NCBI GenBank assembly: GCA_964498785.1
Contig: CAZCJL010000020.1
Location: 7,014-71,013, forward strand
Reading direction: 5' to 3'
Length of the DNA stretch: 64,000 nucleotides
Source: Mariaggregatimicrobium sp964498785
GTDB taxonomy: Bacteria > Zhuqueibacterota > Zhuqueibacteria > Thermofontimicrobiales > Thiofontviventaceae
Shown here: positions 16,677 to 25,745 of the stretch, in pieces
Position numbering within the stretch: position 1 is the stretch's first letter
Layout: each line of letters opens with the position of its first letter
The notes under the pieces: model-generated
What the model was told of the DNA's origin: nothing
The model's input: only the letters and a program-made list of their open reading frames with translations
Database searches by the model: none
Program-made: the position numbers and the translations under genes

Positions 16677-18008
16677 ATGAACCGCTTACTCTCACAACGA
16701 GATATTTATATTTTATTTTTAATACTAATCCTCTTTTCTCAGAGATCCGTATTCGCTCAACAAGCTGAAAATGATTCCAGCCGAAATTATTTACAAAATA
16801 TGAATCCTAAAATTCATCCATTACGTAATCACCAAAAAGATCGTCCAGCTTTTGAAAAAGCGATGCGAGTACCAATAAATATCGTTGAATTTCCGTTTTG
16901 GGTTATGGGAAGAGGTTTGGAAAATTCACTTCAATATATTGAACATAATAAAATTTTTGAAAAATTTGAATTTATCGAAGATTGGCTTGAAAAGCATCAT
17001 ATTCTCTTCGAAGATGGATCTCAGGGTATTGGATCTGGATTAGGCCCTGCTGTTGGTTTGTTCACCCATAGTGGGGATTTAAAATTAGCGGTTTCATCGG
17101 CGTTGACCACCTGGGGCTATCAAGGGCACAAAATCTGGTTTGAATTACCGGAGCTTAATTGCCAAACTCGGTTAGATGGTTGGATAAAATTTCAAAATCG
17201 GACCCGGGATAATTTTTTCGGTATCGGGTCAGATTCTAAGAATGATGACCGAACGCAATTTCAACAATCGAACGTTAACGGAGGCATTGAATTTTCGTAT
17301 GCTACAAAAAAATTAAATTTAACTGCATCCACAGACTTCACAAAATATAATGAAATTAACGATCCTTTCTGGTCTGGCAGTAAGTCAACAAAGGAAAGAT
17401 TCAGCGAACTTCCGGGTATTGATGGCGCAGAATTGGTTCGCGTGGGCTTACGGCTAACTCACCCGGAAGTCTTGTATAAAGGTTTACCAGGCGTTGAAAT
17501 CGCTGTTGATTTTTCTGCCGATTATTTTTGGCAATTGGATTATGACAACAATCGTTTTGATAGATATACGCTTATTTTATATCAAAGCATCCCGCTGTTT
17601 CATGGGGATAGACTTTTCGCGATTCGATGTGGCGGCTCTATGACCAATACAAAAGGAAATTTGACTATTCCTTTTTATGCACTCAATAATTTTGGCGGAT
17701 GGAATTCGCTGCGCGGGTATGAGAGTTTAAGATTTAGAACCCTGGATTGGGTGCTTTTGAATCTGGAATATCGATATCCGATTATGGATATCGGTCTTGA
17801 AAATGGATTCGCAATTGATTTCCTCTATTTTTTTGACGCTGGCATTCCTTCAAATGAAATTGAAAATGATTTAAATATTAAAAATATTTTAAAAACTTAC
17901 GGAGCAAGCATTCGCTTGCGAAAAAAACTCGGTGTCATTTTGCGGCTTAGTATTGCAAGAAGTTCAGAATCAACTTTAATCGGATTAAAAATTGGAAAGG
18001 ATTTTTAG
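16677..18008 (+). CDS. Omp85/BamA-like outer-membrane beta-barrel protein without POTRA domains
   Basis: 443 residues with a signal peptide (cut near V-F-A-Q, about residue 28). The C-terminal two thirds show the alternating pattern of a beta-barrel and end in Phe, as is usual for barrels. The D15/Omp85 signature is present: L-R-G-Y at 345-348 with R-F-R shortly after, then L-N-L-E-Y-R-Y-P at 361-368, and an F-x-G-I-G strand near residue 180. The ~110 residues before the barrel do not look like POTRA repeats, so this is a short member rather than BamA itself. It is the first gene of a tightly spaced directon and ends one base before the kinase-like lipoprotein. Confidence 0.75.
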   Translation: MNRLLSQRDIYILFLILILFSQRSVFAQQAENDSSRNYLQNMNPKIHPLRNHQKDRPAFEKAMRVPINIVEFPFWVMGRGLENSLQYIEHNKIFEKFEFIEDWLEKHHILFEDGSQGIGSGLGPAVGLFTHSGDLKLAVSSALTTWGYQGHKIWFELPELNCQTRLDGWIKFQNRTRDNFFGIGSDSKNDDRTQFQQSNVNGGIEFSYATKKLNLTASTDFTKYNEINDPFWSGSKSTKERFSELPGIDGAELVRVGLRLTHPEVLYKGLPGVEIAVDFSADYFWQLDYDNNRFDRYTLILYQSIPLFHGDRLFAIRCGGSMTNTKGNLTIPFYALNNFGGWNSLRGYESLRFRTLDWVLLNLEYRYPIMDIGLENGFAIDFLYFFDAGIPSNEIENDLNIKNILKTYGASIRLRKKLGVILRLSIARSSESTLIGLKIGKDF

Positions 18009-18009
18009 A

Positions 18010-19728
18010 ATGAAGTGGTACTTTCCGTTGTTAATGATATTCGTTTTCTTTTACATTGTCAGTTGTGCCGGCCCATCAAGAGATTTAATCGTTGCCGGAA
18101 AATTAGATGATCTGCATGATCGAGAACCGATTCCGGAACCTGAATTGAGATCACCAAATCAATACTATGATTTTATTGATCGTGCAATATTTAAGCAAGT
18201 CCATTCCATATTTGACCTGCCGCGGCACGTGCGAGCAATTACTGCGCAGCCAAAACAGGCAATTAATGTTGATGCGTTTGATGAAGTTCCAAATTCAACA
18301 TGGTTTACTAACCGTGCGTATCGAATTACTTATAAAGAAGCGCTTAATGGCCCGAACGAGTTTGATGGCCCGGATATGTCTGCGCCATGGATTGTAAAAG
18401 GTGTAAAAACACAAGGTATTACACCTGGATTTCGTATTAAGGATCGTCAAGGAGATATCTACTTGTTAAAATTTGATCCGATTAGCAATCCGGAATTAGC
18501 CACTGGCGCTGAAATAATTTCGACGAAACTTTGTTGGGCAATCGGCTACAATACGCCTGAAAATTACCTGGTATTTTTTAAACCAGAGCAGCTCCTTATT
18601 AAAGGAGAGGTAAAACTTGTTGATGAGTTTGGTTATGATCGAATCTTGAAACCAGAGGACGTGACCCAAATTTTGACTTTTGTTCCCAAATTATCCGACG
18701 GTCGGATCAGGGCGGTTGCAAGCAGATTTTTGCCAGGAAAGCCAATTGGACCTTATTCATATTTCGGCACCCGGCCGGATGATAGCAACGACGTATTTCG
18801 CCATGAACATCGACGTGATTTACGCGGACTTTACGTATTTGTGTCATTAATCAACCATAATGATATTCGTCGTATTAATTCATTGGACATGTATTGTTCG
18901 GAGGGATATATCAAGCATTACTTGATCGATTTTGGCTCAACTTTAGGAAGTGGTGCGACATCTGAGAATTTGCGAAGCGAAGGCTTTCAATATCAATTGG
19001 ATTATGGTGAAATTGCAAAAGCCTTTTGCAGTTTCGGAATGTATACTTTTCCCTGGCAACGCATGAATCTGGAGTCCGGTTTTGAATCAATCGGGTATTT
19101 TAGCGGAAAATACGTAAATCCTGGCAAATGGAAACCGAACTATCCAAATCTTGCGTTTCAACGGTTAACAAACAGAGATGGTTACTGGGGCGCAAAAATT
19201 GTTATGAGTCTCACTGATGAGATAATCACGGGTATCGTTAAACAGGCACAATATTCTGATAAGGATGCTGAAAAATACATGACCAATACTCTCATTCAAA
19301 GAAAAAATACGATTGGTAAATATTGGTATCAACAGGTGAGTCCACTCGATTGGTTCAAAATTTCAAATTTAACTAATGAAAATGGCCAGTTTTTTTCGTT
19401 TACTGATCTGGCAATTTATGAAAAATTCGAGAATCAGGAAAATACCCGCTATAAAATTGAACTTAAATATAACAAGGCAACTGGTAGCGATCCATCAATT
19501 TTTGATGAAACAGTGATAAACACAGGCAAATTTCTAATTAGCCCTGAGATCGTTAAAATGGCTGATAAATTATGCATAAACAAGAAAAATCCGAATGAGC
19601 GTTTATTTTACATTCAAATTTTAACACAACGTAAAAATAAACCTGACTGGAAAAAAATCGTTAAAGTCCATTTACTTTTTGAGGACATCGATAGCGGTTT
19701 TAAAATAGCCGGAATTGAACGAAAATAA
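18010..19728 (+). CDS. Lipoprotein with kinase-like residue set
   Basis: 572 residues. ATG at 18010 gives a lipoprotein signal ending I-V-S-C (Cys19); the longer frame start upstream is less likely. No family is named with certainty, but the order of key residues is that of the protein-kinase-like fold. Lys154 sits in Y-L-L-K-F-D, and Glu168 in G-A-E-I-I-S-T-K-L with G-Y-N-T-P after it, as in HipA-type kinases. A catalytic-loop-like H-N-D-I-R-R-I-N (283-290) follows, with Asp285 and Asn290 at D-x4-N spacing, and then D-F-G at 307-309. The protein is exported, so any kinase activity would be extracytoplasmic. Neighbours are an Omp85-like barrel and a lipoprotein phosphatase. The kinase call is an inference from motifs. 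Confidence 0.55.
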   Translation: MKWYFPLLMIFVFFYIVSCAGPSRDLIVAGKLDDLHDREPIPEPELRSPNQYYDFIDRAIFKQVHSIFDLPRHVRAITAQPKQAINVDAFDEVPNSTWFTNRAYRITYKEALNGPNEFDGPDMSAPWIVKGVKTQGITPGFRIKDRQGDIYLLKFDPISNPELATGAEIISTKLCWAIGYNTPENYLVFFKPEQLLIKGEVKLVDEFGYDRILKPEDVTQILTFVPKLSDGRIRAVASRFLPGKPIGPYSYFGTRPDDSNDVFRHEHRRDLRGLYVFVSLINHNDIRRINSLDMYCSEGYIKHYLIDFGSTLGSGATSENLRSEGFQYQLDYGEIAKAFCSFGMYTFPWQRMNLESGFESIGYFSGKYVNPGKWKPNYPNLAFQRLTNRDGYWGAKIVMSLTDEIITGIVKQAQYSDKDAEKYMTNTLIQRKNTIGKYWYQQVSPLDWFKISNLTNENGQFFSFTDLAIYEKFENQENTRYKIELKYNKATGSDPSIFDETVINTGKFLISPEIVKMADKLCINKKNPNERLFYIQILTQRKNKPDWKKIVKVHLLFEDIDSGFKIAGIERK

Positions 19729-20983
19729 TCCGGTAAAATATGAAAGCGAGTACAATTTGCATCACTTTATTAATAAATTTATAATAAAAATTGGCTTGAT
19801 TTTGATAGTGATCTTTTATTCCTGTGCAAATAAAGGACTTGTGAGCGAGACATATAACAAAGACTATTATCAAATTACAAAACTGCTTCCGGAAAATAAA
19901 ATCGAACAATCCGCTGTAAATTTTTTAATTTATAGCGATAATCAGGCTGGATGGCGGATACAGCACAAATTTTTGGACAAATCACGATGGACAAGCCCTA
20001 AAATGCTACTGTTTCCATTTTATGAGATTTACCTGTTAACAAATGGAGTTATCGGCGGTATTAATGGTCTTCGACATGTCCCTGATTATGGTAAAAATGA
20101 ACGATTAATGATGCGGGATGTTATTTATTCAACTGCACAAAAAATGGATGCTGCATTTATTTTAAACATCGGCGATATTAATGCTTACGATGGCAGACGC
20201 CCCGATCATTGGGAAACTTTCTTAAAAGAAAACAAGCAAAACCATAATTTATTAAATGAAATTCCCTATTTACCGGTTATCGGAAATCATGAATATGCGA
20301 ATGATCCCCACTATGGTTATCCGAATTATAAAGCAATTTTTGGTTATCCACGATTTTATGTAATCGAATTTCCGCAGGCAGCTATTTATGTTGTTGATTC
20401 GAATTATATACTCGATCAAAATCAATTCATTGAGAATAGCGTTCAGGACCAGTTGTTTACAAAGTGGTTTGTGCGGGATAATTTTACTGATACCCTCGCC
20501 TGGCTGGAAAAAAAGTTAATTGAATATGATAAGCCATTGACGATCGTGGCAATGCATCATCCATTGGTTACTTTTGGGAAGCATTATCAGGATTGGCACA
20601 ATCCTGGGTTTGGGAATGCATTAATTGAGAAACGAAACAAACTGATCGATCTTTTTCATAAATATGATGTGGATGTTGTTTTCTCAGGACATGAGCATTC
20701 TTATCAACATAATACGTCTACGTCCGAGGGCAGTAAAATACATTTTCTGGTTGGCGGAGGAGGCGGTACTCCGTTAAGAAATCCGCCAGATGAAGAAACT
20801 CAATTTAATATTTTAAATGAATACAAACAAGAGGGTCATGATGTACAAAATATTTCACTGGCGAAAATTTATCATTATTATACAATTAATATTGAAAATA
20901 ATGAAATGACAATCAAAGTCATGAAAGTTAGCAAAAATATTGAACTCCCGATAGAGAAAATAAAAATAGTTGCTCCCAAATAA
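19715..20983 (+). CDS. Metallophosphoesterase lipoprotein (calcineurin-like)
   Basis: 422 residues from a TTG at 19715. A second TTG at 19757 would give a more typical 23-residue lipoprotein signal ending Y-S-C, so the start is uncertain. The calcineurin-like two-metal site is complete: S-D-N-Q, then N-I-G-D-I-N, then G-N-H-E, then A-M-H-H-P and S-G-H-E-H-S. A Gly-rich G-G-G-G-G-T-P segment follows, as in purple-acid-phosphatase-like enzymes. The protein is probably anchored outside the cytoplasm and cleaves phosphoesters there. It overlaps the kinase-like lipoprotein gene by 14 bases from the upstream start. Confidence 0.85.
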   Translation: MNENNPVKYESEYNLHHFINKFIIKIGLILIVIFYSCANKGLVSETYNKDYYQITKLLPENKIEQSAVNFLIYSDNQAGWRIQHKFLDKSRWTSPKMLLFPFYEIYLLTNGVIGGINGLRHVPDYGKNERLMMRDVIYSTAQKMDAAFILNIGDINAYDGRRPDHWETFLKENKQNHNLLNEIPYLPVIGNHEYANDPHYGYPNYKAIFGYPRFYVIEFPQAAIYVVDSNYILDQNQFIENSVQDQLFTKWFVRDNFTDTLAWLEKKLIEYDKPLTIVAMHHPLVTFGKHYQDWHNPGFGNALIEKRNKLIDLFHKYDVDVVFSGHEHSYQHNTSTSEGSKIHFLVGGGGGTPLRNPPDEETQFNILNEYKQEGHDVQNISLAKIYHYYTINIENNEMTIKVMKVSKNIELPIEKIKIVAPK

Positions 20984-21019
20984 ATTTCTAATAATCGGAT
21001 AATTACGTTAGGAGTTTTT

Positions 21020-22354
21020 ATGACCGGTCAATTAAAAACAATAATGAACATCCGGCGGGATGAACTACCGTTTTCATTGTTCATGTTTACCTATTTTTTT
21101 CTAATCATTACAAACTTCTGGATTTTAAAGCCCTTAAAAAAAGGCTTATTTATCGGTTTTTATAAAGTGCGGGAAGGAGTAGATCTGTTCTCGTGGCATT
21201 TATTGGGTTCGCAAGCAGAACTTCTTGCAAAAGTATTGAATATGGTTGTCGCATTTTTCGCAGTTATTGTATTTACGTGGCTTGCCAGAAAATTCAGGCG
21301 ACAACAACTTACATATATTTTTTCTGTATTTATCGCATTCTGTCTGATTATATTTTCATTTGTAATCAATAAACCCAATGATTTAACCGTCTGGTTATTT
21401 TACTTGTTTGGCGACCTCTTTAACACATTAATGGTCGCCACATTTTTTTCATTTCTAAATGATAGTGTAAATACTGATTCTGCCAAACGACTTTACGGTT
21501 TAGTTGTGCTCGGCGGTGTAACAGGAGGTGTTTTCGGAACTCAATTTGTGCGCATCTGGATTGATGACATGACAATGATTTCATGGCTCTGGATTTCCCT
21601 TTTTATTACCATCCTTATTGCGTTGATAGCGGGACTTGCCGGACGTATGGTTAAAGAAAATAACTTTGACGAGATTAAAAGCAAACCAACAATCAATGAT
21701 AAAACAATAAAAACAAACGCTGCTATCGAAGGTGCCAAATTAGTTTTTAAATCAAAATACTTACTTGCTATTGTTGGTATTGTTGGATTTTATGAAATCC
21801 TTTCAACAGTCATGGATTTCCAATTTTCCGCGACTATCGAACATTATCTTCATACGGAAGAAGCAATTGGCAAACAATTCGCAACAGTATTTTCGATTAC
21901 GAACATCGTTGCACTGGTCGTCCAGCTCTTTCTGACAAGTTTTATTATGACAAAGTTTGGACTGACAGTTGCATTACTGATTTTACCATGCGCAATTATG
22001 TTTGGTTCGTTTACATTTTTAGCTTTTCCAATTTTATGGGTTGGAAGTTTTCTGAATACGGCAGATAATGGTTTTAGCTATTCAATAAACCAATCAGCTA
22101 AAGAAGCGCTTTATGTTCCGACAAGCAGAGACGAAAAATACAAAGCCAAAGCCTTTATCGATATGTTTGTGCAACGATTTGCCAAAGCATTAGCTGTTGG
22201 TATTAGCTTATTGATTACCACCATTTTTCGTGATTTCTCCAGTATACGATGGCTATCCTTAATAACAATCATTGTTGTTGTTATTTGGATTCTTGTAGTT
22301 AGATTTGCTGGTAATAAATTTAACGAGTTGGCTCCTTCAAAGAAGAATGACTAA
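21020..22354 (+). CDS. NTT-type nucleotide transporter (ATP/ADP translocase family)
   Basis: 444 residues with about 12 membrane helices. It matches the bacterial Npt1/Npt2 (Tlc) nucleotide transporter group: a short polar N-terminus, F-W-I-L-K-P-L-K-K-G in the first helix hairpin, a G-G-V-T-G-G-V-F-G segment in the middle, and a Q-S-A-K-E-A-L-Y-V-P block near residue 355. Family members exchange ATP for ADP or import nucleotides; free-living bacteria also have them, with roles largely undefined. A GGAG site precedes the start. It overlaps the next transporter gene by eight bases, so the two may work as a pair. Transport direction cannot be read from sequence. Confidence 0.8.
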   Translation: MTGQLKTIMNIRRDELPFSLFMFTYFFLIITNFWILKPLKKGLFIGFYKVREGVDLFSWHLLGSQAELLAKVLNMVVAFFAVIVFTWLARKFRRQQLTYIFSVFIAFCLIIFSFVINKPNDLTVWLFYLFGDLFNTLMVATFFSFLNDSVNTDSAKRLYGLVVLGGVTGGVFGTQFVRIWIDDMTMISWLWISLFITILIALIAGLAGRMVKENNFDEIKSKPTINDKTIKTNAAIEGAKLVFKSKYLLAIVGIVGFYEILSTVMDFQFSATIEHYLHTEEAIGKQFATVFSITNIVALVVQLFLTSFIMTKFGLTVALLILPCAIMFGSFTFLAFPILWVGSFLNTADNGFSYSINQSAKEALYVPTSRDEKYKAKAFIDMFVQRFAKALAVGISLLITTIFRDFSSIRWLSLITIIVVVIWILVVRFAGNKFNELAPSKKND

Positions 22355-25157
22355 ATTAATTCGAAAAATACTGAATATAAATGAAGGTGAAGGATTAAAA
22401 GTATTTTTGATGTTTAGCTATATTTTTTTAGCTATCGCATCTCTTTTAATCGTTAAACCAGTTCGTAATTCTCTTTTTCTGAGCCATTTTGGTGTTGAAA
22501 AACTGCCGTACGCTTTTATTTCAGTTGCAGTAAGTGCAGCTATTTTTACAAATTTCTATTCCAGATATGCAAAGAAAATCCGCTTAAATATATTAATTTT
22601 CTATACAACCGTCTCATCCATTTGCTTTTTAATTGTATTTTGGATTTTAATATTTTTAAATAGTAACGAAGGTTGGTTTTATTATTTTGTATATGCATGG
22701 GTTGCCCTTTTCGGTGTAATCACCACCTCACAATTCTGGTTATTAGCAAATTATGTGTTCAATGCTCGTCAGGCAAAAAGATTATTCGGATTGATAGGAG
22801 CAGGTGCTATTTCGGGCGGAATCTTTGGCGGTTACCTGACCAAATTTCTGGCTCCGATAGTTGGAACAGGGAATTTATTTTTCTTTTGCATTTTTTTCCT
22901 GCTTCTTTGCCTCGTGATTATGAAAAAAGTCTGGAAACAAGGCGCCAGACAAACATATTCTGAGCGAATTCAGCAGGAAAAACGTATCCGAAAAAAATTA
23001 ACTACCGACAAACCATTTGAATTGCTACAAAAATCGAAGCATCTTTCGTATATCGCTGCTATCGTTAGCGTAGGAGTAATTGTTGCAAATCTAGTAGATT
23101 ATCAATTTAGCGCCATTGCAAGTAATATCATTAAAGACGAAGATAATTTAACTGCTTTCTTCGGATTCTGGCTTTCCAATTTAAGTATTGCTTCACTATT
23201 AATACAATTGTTATTAACCGGTCGTAGTCTTAAAATATTCGGAGTCACGACTTCTCTCTTCTTTCTGCCATTTGGTATTTTAATTGGCGCGTTGGGCATT
23301 CTTTTCGATCCCAGGTTATGGTCTGCTGTTTTTATTAAGGTTTGTGACGGTAGCTTTAAGCAATCCATTCATAAGGCTAGTCTTGAGTTATTAGCTCTCC
23401 CCCTTCCAACCTCCTTAAAAAATCAAGGCAAAGCGTTTATTGATGTTTTTATCGATAGCCTGGCGACAGGAATCGGTGGAATATTTTTAATTATTTTTAC
23501 GCAACAGTTCGGATTTTCTGTGCAACAAATCAGTTTTGTTTTAATTATATTCATAATTATTTGGTTTTACTTAATTAAGTCGGTAAAACAGCAATATATC
23601 AACTCATTTCGAACAGCAATTGAAAAAAGGTCAATCGATCTGCAAGATCAATATCTTAATATTCAGGAAGCATCTGTATTAAATAACATTTTAAAAATCC
23701 TTGATAGCAAAAACGAGCGACAAATTCTCTACATTCTTCAATTAATTGAAAATGTTAAAAGTGAACGTCTCATCCCTTATTTTAAAAAATTGATCAAACA
23801 CCGATCCCATGAAATCAAAATACAGACATTGCGAATGATGAGAAATTATGAACACATTGATTTTGTTGATGATGTACGAAAGCTGACACAGGATTCCAAT
23901 TTCAATGTAAAAGTTGAGGCGATTCGTTCTATTTACGCAAATTCCAAAAACCGAAATCACGATTTAGAAAAATTATTAGTTGATCAGGATATTTTCATTC
24001 GAAGTGCGGCCTTACTATCCTCAGCTTATGAACACAGAGATAGTAAGGAATTTCGAAAATCATTTAATATTAAAAACTTATTTGATCAATTTGTTGATAA
24101 ATTTAGTGAGAAAAGTTTTCATCAGGAAGAAATTGACTTTATGAAGACTGTCCTTGCAAAGGTAATTGGAATTTCAAAAATGACTGAGCTTTATCCATTT
24201 CTAAAAAATTTATTATTCGATAAAAATATAGATGTTGTGCAAGAAGCGACAATTAATGCTGGTTTAACCAGACACAAAATGTTCTTCGAGATTCTTATAC
24301 AATATTTAAACAAACACACTGTCAGAAAATACGCTCGTAACGCGCTGGCAGAATATGAGAATGATGTTATTAATCCCCTAAAAAATTTATTGGAAAATGA
24401 AAAAGAAGACTATCAGTTGCGCAACGCAATTCCCAAAGTTTTGGCATTAATTGGAACCCAAGAATCAGTTAATCTATTGTTAGATAACTTGCTTCAGGAA
24501 GATTTAGCATTACGGTTTCAAATACTTCGGGCATTAAACAGGTTACGAACGAATTTTCCATACTTAAAATTTGGGGACAACCGAATCCGAAATAGTATTG
24601 TTTTTGAGAGCAAAAATTACCATAAAATTTACTCTTATTTATCAAATAGTGAATTGCTTGATAGCTATAACATCCAACACATACCTGATCATAAAAAAGC
24701 AAAAAAATCTCTCGATTTATTATTAACCTTATTAAATGAACGTCTTGATAATACTCTTGAAAGAATATTTCGTCTGCTTGGTTTAAAATATTCATCTGGC
24801 GATATGTATAACGCTTATAGAGCGATAACAAGCAATAGCCCGGATTTGCGAGCGAATGCTGTTGAATTTCTCGAAAATATTCTGGACCCGAATTTAAAAC
24901 GGATTATAATTCCAATTATAGAATATTCAACCAGTGCTTTGCTATCTGAGGAATTTAACTTCTCCCGAAAAGATGGTATGTTCCTGGAGCTATTAAAAGA
25001 AAAGGATTCATGGCTAAAAGTATGTACTATTTTCTATATTGCCGAGACTAACATGAACCATTATCAATCTGAAATAAAAAAACTAACAATGGATCATGAT
25101 TCCACTGTTAAAGAAACCGCTGAATACGCTCTTGATTTATTAATAAATAGAAAATGA
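22347..25157 (+). CDS. NTT-type nucleotide transporter fused to HEAT-repeat domain
   Basis: 936 residues from ATG 22347, chosen because it gives the normal short N-terminus and an eight-base overlap with the previous gene. Residues ~15-420 are a second 12-helix NTT-like transporter (V-K-P-V-R-N-S-L-F-L near residue 40, G-A-I-S-G-G-I-F-G-G-Y near 155, K-A-S-L-E-L-L-A-L-P near 350). Residues ~430-930 are soluble, helical HEAT-like repeats, visible as recurrent L-x-D-x-x-x-x-V-x-x-E-A units, probably on the cytoplasmic side. Such fusions occur in free-living bacteria; the HEAT part may bind a regulator. The next gene encodes a cyclic-nucleotide-binding-like protein, which could be that partner. 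Confidence 0.8.
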   Translation: MTKLIRKILNINEGEGLKVFLMFSYIFLAIASLLIVKPVRNSLFLSHFGVEKLPYAFISVAVSAAIFTNFYSRYAKKIRLNILIFYTTVSSICFLIVFWILIFLNSNEGWFYYFVYAWVALFGVITTSQFWLLANYVFNARQAKRLFGLIGAGAISGGIFGGYLTKFLAPIVGTGNLFFFCIFFLLLCLVIMKKVWKQGARQTYSERIQQEKRIRKKLTTDKPFELLQKSKHLSYIAAIVSVGVIVANLVDYQFSAIASNIIKDEDNLTAFFGFWLSNLSIASLLIQLLLTGRSLKIFGVTTSLFFLPFGILIGALGILFDPRLWSAVFIKVCDGSFKQSIHKASLELLALPLPTSLKNQGKAFIDVFIDSLATGIGGIFLIIFTQQFGFSVQQISFVLIIFIIIWFYLIKSVKQQYINSFRTAIEKRSIDLQDQYLNIQEASVLNNILKILDSKNERQILYILQLIENVKSERLIPYFKKLIKHRSHEIKIQTLRMMRNYEHIDFVDDVRKLTQDSNFNVKVEAIRSIYANSKNRNHDLEKLLVDQDIFIRSAALLSSAYEHRDSKEFRKSFNIKNLFDQFVDKFSEKSFHQEEIDFMKTVLAKVIGISKMTELYPFLKNLLFDKNIDVVQEATINAGLTRHKMFFEILIQYLNKHTVRKYARNALAEYENDVINPLKNLLENEKEDYQLRNAIPKVLALIGTQESVNLLLDNLLQEDLALRFQILRALNRLRTNFPYLKFGDNRIRNSIVFESKNYHKIYSYLSNSELLDSYNIQHIPDHKKAKKSLDLLLTLLNERLDNTLERIFRLLGLKYSSGDMYNAYRAITSNSPDLRANAVEFLENILDPNLKRIIIPIIEYSTSALLSEEFNFSRKDGMFLELLKEKDSWLKVCTIFYIAETNMNHYQSEIKKLTMDHDSTVKETAEYALDLLINRK

Positions 25158-25182
25158 TATCATTTAATAGCAGGTTTTTATC

Positions 25183-25608
25183 ATGTTAACAATTGTTGAA
25201 AAAGTTTTATTTCTTCAGGATGTGGATATCTTTGAGAACACAACGACAGAGGATCTTTCCCATATTGCCGCAATTACAGATGAAATCAATTTTAAGGCAA
25301 ATACTGATATATATCAGATTGGAGATGTGTCTGACTCAATGTATTTGGTTATTGAAGGTAAAGTGCGGCTACATCATAACGACCGACAGGTGATGATAGC
25401 CCAAATAAAAGATGTATTTGGTACATGGGCTCTTTTTGATGACGAACCCCGCGTGGTAACAGCTACAACACTGCAAGATTCGGTATTGCTCAAAATTAAC
25501 CGGGAAGAATTTTACGATTTATTGGCTGATCACTTACAAATAACATTAGGAATTTTGAAAACGCTATCGAAACGACTGCGTGGGCTGGTGAATAGTGTCC
25601 GAAAATAA
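25183..25608 (+). CDS. Cyclic-nucleotide-binding-domain protein (Crp/Fnr-like, no DNA-binding domain)
   Basis: 141 residues, just the effector domain. The jelly-roll pattern is present (Y-Q-I-G-D-V-S-D-S-M-Y-L-V-I-E-G-K-V) and the phosphate-binding cassette reads F-G-T-W-A-L-F-D-D-E-P-R. The Arg is kept, but the Glu normally found after F-G (which holds the ribose) is Thr. There is no helix-turn-helix, so it is not a transcription factor. It follows the NTT-HEAT gene by 25 bases and probably acts on that transporter. Ligand binding is uncertain because of the Glu change. Confidence 0.8.
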   Translation: MLTIVEKVLFLQDVDIFENTTTEDLSHIAAITDEINFKANTDIYQIGDVSDSMYLVIEGKVRLHHNDRQVMIAQIKDVFGTWALFDDEPRVVTATTLQDSVLLKINREEFYDLLADHLQITLGILKTLSKRLRGLVNSVRK

Positions 25609-25652
25609 CACAAATAGGTCGAAACGGAAAAGCAAATTTTTTAACTAGATGC

Positions 25653-25681
25653 TTGCAATTTACAATCGTTTTTATTATATT
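25653..25681 (+). promoter_or_regulatory. Sigma70-type promoter for the response regulator
   Basis: TTGCAA at 25653-25658 and TATATT at 25676-25681 are separated by 17 bases. The predicted start near 25688 leaves a leader of about 58 bases and separates this gene from the transporter operon. Confidence 0.6.
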
Positions 25682-25745
25682 GACTAATATTTATTTCTGA
25701 TCTTGATGATTTATTCTAATTCTTCAAAAAGGAGATAATTTTTGT

